Assembly (NCBI GenBank): GCA_025451235.1
Contig: JANWKT010000044.1
Coordinates: 25,336 to 89,335, forward strand
Direction of reading: 5' to 3'
DNA length: 64,000 nt
From: Flavobacteriales bacterium
GTDB taxonomy: Bacteria > Bacteroidota > Bacteroidia > CAIKAF01
How positions within the stretch are numbered: position 1 is the first letter of the stretch; every line of letters begins with the position of its first letter. The position numbers were made by a program, and so were the translations under genes. Below are positions 26,787 to 36,339 of this stretch, piece after piece. The notes under the pieces are model-generated. The model searched no databases and was not told where the DNA came from. It saw only the letters and a program-made list of their open reading frames with translations.

Positions 26787-27347
26787 TTAGTCTTTATATA
26801 ATAAATGAGAATCGTTCACTTCAACCACTTTTGTTTCTTGTAAGGCAGATTTTATATCATCACCCGACATTTTTTTATTGTCATCCAATACAATTTCCAT
26901 CACGAATTTATCGTCAGTAGATCTTGGATCAGGATTCATATTATTTAAACCTGGAAATAACCTGGAAGTAAATAAAAATGTAAAGTTCATCAAGTGAGCA
27001 GCGATCAATACAGTTAACTCGAACGTAATAGGAATATATGCCGGAAGATTCTGAGCCAGCGAGAAGCTTGGCTTACCTCCGATATCCATCGCCCAGTCTT
27101 CGATATTCATATACCATATCATCAATAAAGCCAGAAAAGTACCGGTAGCTCCATAGAAAAATGCAATGGTAGATACACGGGTAGGTTTTATTCCTAATAC
27201 ATGATCAATTCCGTGGATCGGAAATGGTGAATAGATCTCCCTGATCTTGATACCCTTCCCCATTAATGCCTTGGCACCTGCCAACGTATTATCCGGGTCA
27301 TCGAAAACCGCTAATATTGTTTTTTTACTTTCCTTTTTGCTGCTCAT
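26787..27347 (-). CDS. actD: alternative complex III subunit ActD (DUF3341)
   Basis: The product has 186 residues. The N-terminal soluble domain (KTILAVFDDPDNTLAGAKAL ... YSPFPIHGIDHVLG) matches the DUF3341 family. Two membrane helices follow at about 60-80 and 100-125, with a soluble tail. ActD is a structural subunit without cofactors. It lies in the canonical position between actC and actE. Confidence 0.94.
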   Translation of the reverse strand: MSSKKESKKTILAVFDDPDNTLAGAKALMGKGIKIREIYSPFPIHGIDHVLGIKPTRVSTIAFFYGATGTFLALLMIWYMNIEDWAMDIGGKPSFSLAQNLPAYIPITFELTVLIAAHLMNFTFLFTSRLFPGLNNMNPDPRSTDDKFVMEIVLDDNKKMSGDDIKSALQETKVVEVNDSHLLYKD

Positions 27348-27371
27348 AATCTTTTTAGCATTTATGGAATA

Positions 27372-28784
27372 TTAATGATGATGTTCTGTATTACCCATTT
27401 TTTCGTAATCACTCTCTGTTTTCTTTTTCCAACCGTCACCGCTTTGTTTCAAAATGGATTTCGTTTCTGCAATGGCAATTACCGGGAACGACCTGGAGAA
27501 TAATAGGAAAAGTGTAAAGAAGATCCCAAGTGTTCCGATAAAGATCCCCACATCTACCCATGTTGGATAGAACATGGTCCAGCTTGATGGTAAATAATCT
27601 CTATGCAATGAAGTAACAATGATCACGAAACGTTCGAACCACATACCAATATTTACAATGATGGATAAGAAGAATGACCACATCAAACTTCTCCGGATCT
27701 TCTTGATCCAGAAGAGCTGCGGGCTGATCACATTACAACTCATCATGCTCCAGTAGGCCCACCAATAAGGACCGGTAGCTCGGTTAAGGAATGCATAATG
27801 TTCATATTGTACACCCGAATACCAGGCGATCACTAACTCTGTAATATAAGCTACCCCTACAATGGAACCCGTTAGCATGATGATCTTGTTCATCGATTCC
27901 ATGTGGTTGATCGTAATATATTCTTCCAGGTTGAGCACCTTTCGCATCACTAATAATAAGGTAGACACCATGGCGAAGCCCGAGAAGATCGCACCGGCAA
28001 CGAAATAGGGAGGAAAGATGGTGGTATGCCAACCGGGAACAACCGAAGTAGCAAAGTCCATGGATACGATCGTATGCACCGAAAGTACCAGGGGGGTAGA
28101 TAAACCTGCCAATACCAAGGATACTTCCTCAAATCGCTGCCATTGTTTCACATTCCCGCTCCACCCAAAACTTACTGTTCTATATATTTTTCTCATGAAA
28201 GGAATGATCTGTCGGTCACGGACCGTTGCAAAATCAGGGATCAATCCTATATACCAGAATCCAAGTGATACGGAGAAATACGTGGAGATCGCAAAAAGGT
28301 CCCAAAGAAGTGGAGAGTTAAAGTTTACCCATAAAGATCCAAACTCGTTCGGTAATGGGAAGAACCAATATACTACCCAAACACGACCTACGTGAATTCC
28401 TGGGAAAGTGGCGGCACAGATCACCGCAAAAATTGTCATCGCTTCAGCAGAACGGTTAATGGCCATTCTCCATTTCTGACGGAACAATAAAAGTACCGCA
28501 GAGATCAACGTTCCTGCGTGCCCGATCCCGATCCACCAAACGAAGTTGGTAATATCCCAGGCCCATCCTACTGTTTTATTCAAACCCCATACCCCGATAC
28601 CTGTACCGAATGTATAGAAGATCAATCCTAATCCCCACAAGGCAGTCATGGCAGAAATAGTAAATACCAGGTACCACATTTTATTGGCCCTGCCCTCAAT
28701 AGGCTTTACAATGTCTTCCGTGATCTGGTGGTATGATTTATTCCCCAGGATTAACGGTTCTCTTATTGGCGACTCTATATTCAT
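27372..28784 (-). CDS. actC: alternative complex III subunit ActC (NrfD-like)
   Basis: The product has 470 residues with about ten membrane helices, in the NrfD/PsrC family. Its features include [34 protein letters not shown] and [29 protein letters not shown]-type segments (only parts are quoted). This is the quinol-oxidising membrane subunit partner of ActB. The C-terminus ends in His-His-His. It is 37 nt downstream of actB. Confidence 0.95.
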   Translation of the reverse strand: [470 protein letters not shown]

Positions 28785-28821
28785 ACTGCTGTTAAGCTTT
28801 TAACTATTCTCTTATTTATAA

Positions 28822-31800
28822 TTAATGTCCTCCGTGATCTTCATGTCCACCTTCTTTTTTCTCCCCTCCTTCTGAATGCGCTTCCTCTCCTTCTTCATGA
28901 CTAACACCTGCATTTGGATCCTCATGTTTATATTCTTCTTCCACATTCCTGATCTTGGTTTGGTAGATCACATTAGGTTTAACACCGATCTCTTCCAATA
29001 ATTTATAAGATCTTGGATTCTTTTGTTCCATCTCGGTGATCTTGCTGTCCTTATCATTGTAATCTCCAAAAATGATCGCATTCGTAGGACATGCTTCCGA
29101 ACAGGCTGTTTGAATTTCCTGGTCTTTTACCATCCTCGATTGTTTTTTAGCTTCCAGTTTTCCTGACTGAATTCTTTGAACACACATACTGCATTTTTCC
29201 ATGACCCCACGTGAACGAACCGTAACATCTGGATTCAACACCATTTTGCCTAAGTCGTTATTCATATAGAAATCAAACTTATCATTGTCGGCATATTTAA
29301 ACCAGTTGAAACGACGTACTTTATATGGACAGTTGTTGGCACAATAACGTGTACCGATACAACGGTTATAGGTCATTTGATTCAATCCCTCGGTACTATG
29401 CGTTGTAGCCAACACCGGGCAAACTGTTTCACAAGGTGCATGGTTACAATGCTGACACATGATCGGTTGGAAAGCCACCTTCGGATTGTTCGAAGGAGTT
29501 TCCATTTTCTTGGCCTGAGAAATATTGTAAATACCACTTTCGTAACGATGGCTTTCATCTGCATCAGAAGTATAATAACGGTCGATACGTAACCAATGCA
29601 TATCACGTGATACGTGAACTTCTTTTTTACCAACTACAGGAACATTGTTCTCAATATGACAAGCCACCACACAAGCACCGCAACCTGTACATGAGTTCAG
29701 GTCGATCGACAACCCCCAACGGTGATTGATCATTTTGAAATCTTTCCAGTAATCGATCTTGTCAATATCTGCATGACCATGTGGAGCAATATCCTTCACA
29801 TTGGTGTGCATGGTCTTTTTATAGTTCCCTGATTTAGGATCAAGCTTGAATTCTTTCAAAGAAGTTTCTTTGATGATATCACGACCCATCATGGTATGGT
29901 GAGTTTGGGTACTCGCCATTTTATATTTTTTATTCGTCTTGGTAACATTTGCATTCAAAGCAACATTCATATAGTAGTTGCCTGAAGTGGCCATGAATGG
30001 GTAAGCGTTCTTACCGATCATTTGATCTGTTTTATTCCCAAAAACCGCCAGGTTCGTTCCATAGATCCTTCCATAACCCACTGCAATTCCAATGGTGCCT
30101 GGTTTTTGTCCTGGTACGGCCACTACCGGAAGATCAATACTTTTTTGGTTCACCGAAACAGTAGCAATATTTGCACTGTTCATCTCTCCCATTTTTTTAT
30201 TGAACTTGAATTCGGCTTTATCCATATCTTCGGGAGACATGGTAATATAGTTATCCCAAACACAACGTGTAATAGGATCAGGTAACTCCTGTAGCATTGG
30301 ATTAAAATACTGGGTACCGGTTCCGATACCTACCTTCTCATACAAGATCACTTCCCAGCTTTTGCTGGCTTTCTGCATCTCTACTAATTTGGCAGCAGCA
30401 TCTCCAATAGATAAACTACCGGTAGTAATGATGGTAGTGCCTTCAATATTAGGAGTAATATTTACAACCGTTGAATCAGTTCCAGAATGGTTATGTCCCA
30501 ACGTAGGTTGGTCTGTACTTGTACCATGTCCGGTTGAATAACAGCCGTCATGTAAAGTAACATTCCAGAACTCATCGAAGGTTAAATATCCTGAAGAAGC
30601 AAACAAAGTATCCTTCCAGGTCTTCTTCATATATTCTCTATATGCAGCTCCGGTTTTATCTTTTCTCACTGCAAAACCCGACCATACCATTAAACTTTCC
30701 TGCGCTGATCTTGTATCATACAAAGGATGGATAGTAGGCTGCTGAATAATATAATGTCCTCCTTGTGGATTATAATCATTCCATGCTTCCAGGTAATGAT
30801 GATCCGGACATAAATAAGTGGCATTTGTTTCTTCACTGCGATCACCAAACGAAACCGAAAGTTCCAAGCCTCCGATAAATTTGTTGAATTCCTCACCATT
30901 TGGAAGTGTATAAGCAGGATTGGTTCCGTAAAGGATCACTGCTTTTACAGCTTTGTCTTTTACAAGATCCATCACCGCCTTATCCTGGCCGTTGTATAAC
31001 TTCACTTCTTTATCTAGGTGAATGGTATTGCCATAAGAACCCAACATATCATTAATGCTGTTGGTGATCAGCTGCGCATTTACATCATTCAATCCACAAA
31101 CCACCAAGGCTTTTCCCCTGTTGGCCCATAGATAATCTCCAGCGACTGCAATATCTTTTTCGAAATCAATTTTGCTTCCGCTCAACGTAGGTCGGCCGGC
31201 TTTAACCGCTAAATAATTATACATAGCAACCAGTCCAACACCAATCTCCGATGCTTTTACCATCGTGCGGTAATCAGCATTGGCTCCTGCCAGCGACATA
31301 ATAGATTCAAACTGGAAATGGCGGCTCATAAGTCCTTTATCAGGATTACGGGTAACCGCATATTGTTTTTCATATACTCCGCTCATCAACCATCCGTTCA
31401 GGAAATCAGCTCCGAAAGAAGCAATCGCCATGGCTTTATCAAAATGATAACCAGGGATCACTGATTTACCGAAGGATAATAAATTCGCTTCTCTGAATGC
31501 AGAATAAGATACTGCATCATATTGTATATGCTGAACATTGGTAAACTTGGTAGTAAAATCTTTAATCACACCCGTTGTAGATGGACTGATGATCGTGTTC
31601 GACAAGATCACAATTTTTCCTCCTTTTACTGCAATATCTGTTAGTTTATCATTGATCTCTTTATCTGCGGCAGCCCAGGTAATAGGTGATCCACCTTTCA
31701 TCGGGGTTTTTGCTCTTTTATTATCATATAAAGACAAAACAGATCCTTGGGCTCTTGCATTCGTTGCTCCTTGGGTAACATGACATAGTCTGTTTCCGTC

Positions 31801-32157
31801 GATCTTAATGGGGCGACCTTCACGGGTCTTTACCAGAATTCCATAATAATCACTTCCATCATAATAAGCGGATGCAAAATAGTTGGCTACGCCCGGTGTA
31901 ATGGTTTCGGGTTTTATTACATAAGGAATTGCTTTCTTAACAGGTGTTTCGCAGGCTGCTAAAGTAGCGGCCGTTACAGAGAATCCTAAAAACTTTAGGA
32001 AATCCCTCCGATTGGTGCTTGATGAAGCTGTTTTTTCATCTGCCAGGAACTCGTCCATTGGCAAATCCTGCTTGAACTCTTTTTCTTTGTTCTTCAGGAA
32101 GTCTGCATCATTTTCCAGTTCTTCGAAACCTTTCCAGTAAACTTTCTTGTTACTCAT
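28822..32157 (-). CDS. actB: alternative complex III subunit ActB (molybdopterin-oxidoreductase-like plus Fe-S)
   Basis: The product has 1111 residues. A Tat-like signal RRDFLKFLGFSVTAATLAAC lies near residues 50-70. A large molybdopterin-oxidoreductase-like domain follows, which in ACIII has lost the cofactor. The C-terminal ferredoxin-like part has four Cys clusters: CTGCGACVVAC, CQHCNHAPCETVCP, CIGTRYCANNCP and CSMCVQR..ACSEACP, which in ACIII hold three [4Fe-4S] and one [3Fe-4S]. The tail is rich in E, H and G. It carries electrons from quinol toward the hemes of ActA. It is 35 nt from actA. Confidence 0.96.
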   Translation of the reverse strand: MSNKKVYWKGFEELENDADFLKNKEKEFKQDLPMDEFLADEKTASSSTNRRDFLKFLGFSVTAATLAACETPVKKAIPYVIKPETITPGVANYFASAYYDGSDYYGILVKTREGRPIKIDGNRLCHVTQGATNARAQGSVLSLYDNKRAKTPMKGGSPITWAAADKEINDKLTDIAVKGGKIVILSNTIISPSTTGVIKDFTTKFTNVQHIQYDAVSYSAFREANLLSFGKSVIPGYHFDKAMAIASFGADFLNGWLMSGVYEKQYAVTRNPDKGLMSRHFQFESIMSLAGANADYRTMVKASEIGVGLVAMYNYLAVKAGRPTLSGSKIDFEKDIAVAGDYLWANRGKALVVCGLNDVNAQLITNSINDMLGSYGNTIHLDKEVKLYNGQDKAVMDLVKDKAVKAVILYGTNPAYTLPNGEEFNKFIGGLELSVSFGDRSEETNATYLCPDHHYLEAWNDYNPQGGHYIIQQPTIHPLYDTRSAQESLMVWSGFAVRKDKTGAAYREYMKKTWKDTLFASSGYLTFDEFWNVTLHDGCYSTGHGTSTDQPTLGHNHSGTDSTVVNITPNIEGTTIITTGSLSIGDAAAKLVEMQKASKSWEVILYEKVGIGTGTQYFNPMLQELPDPITRCVWDNYITMSPEDMDKAEFKFNKKMGEMNSANIATVSVNQKSIDLPVVAVPGQKPGTIGIAVGYGRIYGTNLAVFGNKTDQMIGKNAYPFMATSGNYYMNVALNANVTKTNKKYKMASTQTHHTMMGRDIIKETSLKEFKLDPKSGNYKKTMHTNVKDIAPHGHADIDKIDYWKDFKMINHRWGLSIDLNSCTGCGACVVACHIENNVPVVGKKEVHVSRDMHWLRIDRYYTSDADESHRYESGIYNISQAKKMETPSNNPKVAFQPIMCQHCNHAPCETVCPVLATTHSTEGLNQMTYNRCIGTRYCANNCPYKVRRFNWFKYADNDKFDFYMNNDLGKMVLNPDVTVRSRGVMEKCSMCVQRIQSGKLEAKKQSRMVKDQEIQTACSEACPTNAIIFGDYNDKDSKITEMEQKNPRSYKLLEEIGVKPNVIYQTKIRNVEEEYKHEDPNAGVSHEEGEEAHSEGGEKKEGGHEDHGGH

Positions 32158-32192
32158 ATGATTTGATCCTTATGGATATTATTTTTAATTAA

Positions 32193-33578
32193 TTAATAAT
32201 GACATTTTGAACATTCCAATCCGCCGATCTTCTCAACCGTAAAGGCCTGTCCTTTTCTCATTTCGTATTCACCGTAATGCTCTTTATAATAATTATGTAG
32301 TCTCTCGTAATATCCATTGCTGGCAAATTGTACTTCCGTTTTGCGGTGACAGTTGATGCACCATCCCATGGTAAGAGGAGCAAATTGCTCAACTGTTTCC
32401 ATCTCTTCAATTTTACCATGACATTCAGCACAATCAATTTTGCCCACTTTTACGTGTTGCTGGTGGCTAAAGAATACATGATCAGGCAATACGTGTACCT
32501 GGTTCCATTTAACCGGTTTCTGTATTTGTGCTTCCATGCCTTCAAAAGATCCAGGTTCTTCTGCCAGCCACTCCTTAAATACTTTTTTGATCTTCTCAGG
32601 ATCCATGGATTGGTAATTGTCGAAATATTTCAAGTCAACAGGGTTCCATCCAATGGCTGCATATATTTTTGAAATTTCTGATCTTTTGGTTTTCGGACCC
32701 TCATTCACTGCTTTATGACAGTTCATACAAACATTCGAGGAAGGAATACCTGCATGACGTGATTTCTCGGCAGTTGAATGGCAGTATTTACAATCGATCC
32801 CGTTTTGTTTTACATGGGTAACGTGTGAAAATTTGATCGGTTGCTCAGGTTTATTGTTGGTATAAACTCCTAGTTTGCTCAGAGCCATAAAGGCTTCATA
32901 CGACAACCATGAGCTTAAAATAATTCCAAGGAAGAGGGCTAGTTTTTTATGGGCACCCAGCCATTTCCACAAATTGGTAAAGAAGTCGAACGGGGTCCTT
33001 TCCGGATGCAGGTCCTCCCCGGTTTCTTTTCGGCTGATATTATCCATCGACCGGCTTACAGTGCTCAATGCACGGGCCAGCACCAACAGCACAATGGCCG
33101 CAATAACCAATACTATAATGATGATATTCCTGCTAGTACTGCCTTTGGAATCAGTCTTTTCACCGCCTGGGCCAACGACTGGTCCTTCAGTTACAACAGG
33201 GGCTTCCCCTTTTTCAATATAAGCTAAAACGTCGGCTATTTCTTCATCCTTTAAGTTAAAGGAAGGCATTACAGAACTATTGAATTGGGCGAAAAGATCG
33301 TTGGCGTATTTATCGCCGGTTTTTAGAAATTCCTGTGAGTTTTTGATCCATTTATGCAAGTTGGCCTCATCACTCCAACGGTCTTTTACCCCAGCCAAGC
33401 CAGGACCAATCATCTTCTGATCCGTTACATAATGGCAACGGGCGCAATTGGCTTTAAAAATTGTTTTTCCGTTATCCGGGTTTCCGGCTGCCCAGGAAAA
33501 GGCGGTGGTCATCACCAGGAAAAAGGCTACCAGTAGGGCTTTTAAGTGGTGGTTAGTGGAGGATTTTTCGCTGCTCAT
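32193..33578 (-). CDS. actA: alternative complex III subunit ActA with extra N-terminal cytochrome c domain
   Basis: The product has 461 residues and is the first gene of the respiratory operon. It has a signal segment, then a class I monoheme domain (CARCH at 45-49, Met ligand candidate in VMPSF). A membrane helix lies near residues 150-175 and a second near 215-235. The ActA multiheme domain follows with five motifs: CKYCH, CMNCH, CAECH, CINCH and CSKCH. Six CxxCH are therefore present, against five in the ActA descriptions I know; the sixth is the N-terminal domain. The multiheme part transfers electrons out of the Fe-S subunit ActB. Confidence 0.93.
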   Translation of the reverse strand: MSSEKSSTNHHLKALLVAFFLVMTTAFSWAAGNPDNGKTIFKANCARCHYVTDQKMIGPGLAGVKDRWSDEANLHKWIKNSQEFLKTGDKYANDLFAQFNSSVMPSFNLKDEEIADVLAYIEKGEAPVVTEGPVVGPGGEKTDSKGSTSRNIIIIVLVIAAIVLLVLARALSTVSRSMDNISRKETGEDLHPERTPFDFFTNLWKWLGAHKKLALFLGIILSSWLSYEAFMALSKLGVYTNNKPEQPIKFSHVTHVKQNGIDCKYCHSTAEKSRHAGIPSSNVCMNCHKAVNEGPKTKRSEISKIYAAIGWNPVDLKYFDNYQSMDPEKIKKVFKEWLAEEPGSFEGMEAQIQKPVKWNQVHVLPDHVFFSHQQHVKVGKIDCAECHGKIEEMETVEQFAPLTMGWCINCHRKTEVQFASNGYYERLHNYYKEHYGEYEMRKGQAFTVEKIGGLECSKCHY

Positions 33579-34013
33579 AGAAATTTTCTACTAATTCCAA
33601 ACCTGTTAAAAAAGGTCAAGTTTTCGTGTGCAAAATTATACATTCATGCATATTACGTATGCGTAGAGCCAAAAAAATTCAGGACTTTGCTTATTTAAAA
33701 TGATTCTAAATAAGAAAATAATCGATCTTTCAGTTTTAACAATACCTAAGGATGGCTAAAACCCTCACCAACATTAGGTATTCGCCTAAACCTAAACCGA
33801 TTAGTGTCAAAAGTCACATCCTTCGGCTGCCCTCTCCCTCCCCTCAATTTGGGGATTGATAACTAATAATTCGTGATTTGGTTGGACCATGATCCTTCCG
33901 AATCCCCAAAAAGCCACCCGATCACTCCAGCCTTTTCCGCTGCCAAACAACCAACAACGAACAGCAGGCAATCAAAAAAGTTTTCGCAAAAATATTAGTC
34001 TATAGCTATCTGT
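33579..34013. other. intergenic region upstream of the act operon
   Basis: This 435-nt region between two minus-strand operons has no gene. It contains a perfect 10-bp inverted repeat, TTTGGGGATT (33848-33857) with AATCCCCAAA (33901-33910), and a 9-bp inverted repeat, AATACCTAA (33741-33749) with TTAGGTATT (33774-33782). It also has a small palindrome, GCATA..TATGC (33648-33662), next to the likely act promoter. These may be operators, but nothing links them to a known regulator. Confidence 0.45.
33631..33638 (-). promoter_or_regulatory. -7 promoter element of the act-cta operon
   Basis: The minus strand reads TAATTTTG, matching TAnnTTTG, 52 nt before the actA ATG. The GCATA/TATGC palindrome lies just upstream of it. 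No clear -33 TTTG is at the usual distance. Confidence 0.4.
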
Positions 34014-35123
34014 CTATAACCATTTCCTGAAACGGAAATAAATGATCAGGACCAAGGCAGTAACCGCCATTAATCCAAGAGCCGTTGGATATCCATATAC
34101 CCATTTCAGCTCAGGCATATTGTATTTCGATACCTCGGGATCAAAGTTCATCCCGTAAATTCCGGCAATTAACGACAAGGCCATGAATATAGCTGATACG
34201 ATCGTTAAGGTTTTCATGATACTGTTCATCATGTTATTGGTCCCCGATTGGTAAATACCCATGAGTCCGTATACCTTGTCACGCGATTGAATAATGGTAT
34301 CATCAATACTGGTTACATGATCGTATAGATCACGTGTATAAATATGGGTCCGCTTGGTGATCAGCCGATGTTCGGTCCTGTACATATTGTACACCACATC
34401 TTTCATCGGGTGCACCACTCTTTTGAGGGTATTATAATGTTTTTTTGCTTCCTTGATCTTGATCAGCTGACGCCTATGGGTAGTGGCATATAAAAGATCT
34501 TCCAGGTCATCCAGGTAATGATCAAAAGTTTCGGTAACCACAATATAATTGTCGATAATGGCATCCATTAGGGCGTAGGCCAAATAATCAATCCCACGAA
34601 CCCTTATCTTCGAAGTGCCTGCCCTGATCCTTCCTCTTACTCCATCAAAAACATCTCCTGTTTCTTCCTGAAAAGTAATGAGCATGTTTTCCTTGATCAC
34701 CATGCTGATCTGCTCCATCCCAAAATTACCTTGCTCGGGGCAATGCATATCCTTTAAAATAATAAAAATATAGCTCTCAAATTCTTCAAATTTCGGTCGG
34801 CTCTCAATATTCATGACGTCCTCCAGCGTCAGGTTTTCCAGATGCATGAGTTTCCCACAATCATTGATCACTTTGGGATCATGCACTCCATCAATATTGA
34901 TCCAGGTAAGATGTCCGGTCTCTAATTTCTGAGCCAGTTCGTCAATCGATTTGGCTGTATATTCTACTACTTTGTCCTCTTTATATTGAATAGCCGTGAT
35001 CACCGGAAGCTGGGTGTTTTTTTCTCCGGTATAAATAAGGGTCCCTGGGGGCACACCTGTTTTCAGAACAGTTTTTGCCTCGGGATCCTCTTTCCTGAAT
35101 TTATAATTTTTCTTTCCTACCAT
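34014..35123 (-). CDS. corA: CorA-family magnesium/cobalt transporter
   Basis: The product has 369 residues. A large soluble N-terminal domain is followed by two C-terminal membrane helices. The family signature GMN is present in IAGIYGMNFDPEV, just after helix 1, with the usual short charged end (RFRKWL). CorA forms pentameric channels for Mg2+ in the inner membrane. It lies 7 nt downstream of the mscS gene in the same operon, so both are driven from the promoter before 36006. Confidence 0.96.
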   Translation of the reverse strand: MVGKKNYKFRKEDPEAKTVLKTGVPPGTLIYTGEKNTQLPVITAIQYKEDKVVEYTAKSIDELAQKLETGHLTWINIDGVHDPKVINDCGKLMHLENLTLEDVMNIESRPKFEEFESYIFIILKDMHCPEQGNFGMEQISMVIKENMLITFQEETGDVFDGVRGRIRAGTSKIRVRGIDYLAYALMDAIIDNYIVVTETFDHYLDDLEDLLYATTHRRQLIKIKEAKKHYNTLKRVVHPMKDVVYNMYRTEHRLITKRTHIYTRDLYDHVTSIDDTIIQSRDKVYGLMGIYQSGTNNMMNSIMKTLTIVSAIFMALSLIAGIYGMNFDPEVSKYNMPELKWVYGYPTALGLMAVTALVLIIYFRFRKWL

Positions 35124-35130
35124 CTTGCAT

Positions 35131-36006
35131 TTATTTAGTTGGTGGATTTTTTAAAATTACATTCATATAGGGAAGCGGTATTTCAATCCCTTCCTTGTCA
35201 AATCTCTTTTTAATGATCTTGTAGAGGTCAGTCACCAGTACAAAAGATTCCGGCGAGTTCTCTCCGCAAACGTAGGCCCTTAGCTGGATCCCATATTCTG
35301 CTAATCGCATCACCCTTACTTCTACCAGGTCCTCATTGGCTGCAATGGCTTCAGGAGTTCTTGAATCTATGAACATAGGATGGTTTTCACATTCTTCCTG
35401 GATAAGTGAAACCGCCTTATCGATATCAGCCGTATAGCTGATCTGAATATCCAGATAGCGGATCACCTTTTCATCCACAATGCTTCGGTTCACAATAATT
35501 TCATTGCTGATCACGGTATTGGGAACAATGATCCTTTTGTTCTCGAAATTTTTGATAATGGTATGACGCAAGGTAATGTCTTCCACCCGGCCTATATACT
35601 CCTGTTTATTCCCTATCTCGATCAGGTCACCGATCCTGAAAGGTTTAAAGATAACCAGGAAAATTCCATTGATGATATTGGAAAAGGCGGCCTGTGAGGC
35701 AAAACCCACGATAGCGGCCAGGATACCGGCCCCGGCAAAGAGCGTCATGGCAATTTGCTTAAAGGGAGGGATCATATAGATCACCGAAATGGTTGTAATG
35801 ATGACGATTAAAAACGTAAAGGCGTTTTTTACAAAGCTATAGGTAGTAGGATCTACATTGATTCTTGGCGATTCTCTCTTGAAATAGTTATGCACCAGAA
35901 ACCTAACCACAAAATTGATGGTAAAAGCAGAAATGATCACAATCGCGATTTTTCCGATGATCATGAAGGTGTCAGTATTGCTTTCAAGCCAATGGGTGAT
36001 CCACAT
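35131..36006 (-). CDS. MscS-family mechanosensitive ion channel
   Basis: The product has 291 residues. It has three membrane segments (about 17-40, 58-80, 86-110), then the MscS beta domain (PFRIGDLIEIGN, GRVEDITLRHTIIKNFENKRIIVPN) and a soluble C-terminal part. TM3 is small-residue rich (LFAGAGILAAIVGFASQAA), as in the pore helix of MscS. It is expected to release solutes on osmotic downshock. It forms an operon with corA. The start codon lies 5 nt after a perfect TAATTTTG box, suggesting a leaderless message. Confidence 0.94.
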   Translation of the reverse strand: MWITHWLESNTDTFMIIGKIAIVIISAFTINFVVRFLVHNYFKRESPRINVDPTTYSFVKNAFTFLIVIITTISVIYMIPPFKQIAMTLFAGAGILAAIVGFASQAAFSNIINGIFLVIFKPFRIGDLIEIGNKQEYIGRVEDITLRHTIIKNFENKRIIVPNTVISNEIIVNRSIVDEKVIRYLDIQISYTADIDKAVSLIQEECENHPMFIDSRTPEAIAANEDLVEVRVMRLAEYGIQLRAYVCGENSPESFVLVTDLYKIIKKRFDKEGIEIPLPYMNVILKNPPTK

Positions 36007-36011
36007 TTCAG

Positions 36012-36019
36012 CAAAATTA
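36012..36019 (-). promoter_or_regulatory. -7 element of mscS-corA, probable leaderless promoter
   Basis: The minus strand reads TAATTTTG, then CTGAA, then ATG (36006). The 5-nt spacing is the same as in metG and the OmpA-like gene. Confidence 0.5.
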
Positions 36020-36229
36020 AATCTAAGGTAAAGATATTAAACCAATTAAGAGAATCAAGCTGGTAGCAGCTTTCAGCAAAAATATTAATATATCTAAAAA
36101 CAGCCCGGTGCCTTCAAGAAACATATATCTTTGCCCTGTCAAAATTTAGGGTCGAAACCATACCGTCCAATCCACCCAAAAAAGCACGATAATTTCAACA
36201 TAAAAGTTACCGTGAAAGCCCTTGATTAA

Positions 36230-36245
36230 TGTGACATGTATCACA
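36230..36245 (+). promoter_or_regulatory. Crp-type operator upstream of the Crp-family gene
   Basis: TGTGACATGTATCACA is a perfect TGTGA-N6-TCACA palindrome, 94 nt before the ATG of the Crp-family gene. The recognition helix of that protein keeps the R-E-T-V-x-R residues that read GTGA, so autoregulation is likely. It is the first of two such boxes in this locus. Confidence 0.7.
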
Positions 36246-36303
36246 AATGGCCATGCCATTTGGATCGCGTAAAAAATTTATTAGTTTGGTATCTAAATGT
36301 GAT

Positions 36304-36311
36304 TAGATTTG
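36304..36311 (+). promoter_or_regulatory. -7 element of the Crp-family gene
   Basis: TAGATTTG matches TAnnTTTG, 28 nt before the ATG at 36340. A TTTG at 36285-36288 is a -33 candidate with a short spacing. The Crp box would then centre about 80 nt upstream of the start of transcription. Confidence 0.4.
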
Positions 36312-36339
36312 TTCGATTTTTACCTCTTAACCTTGAAAT

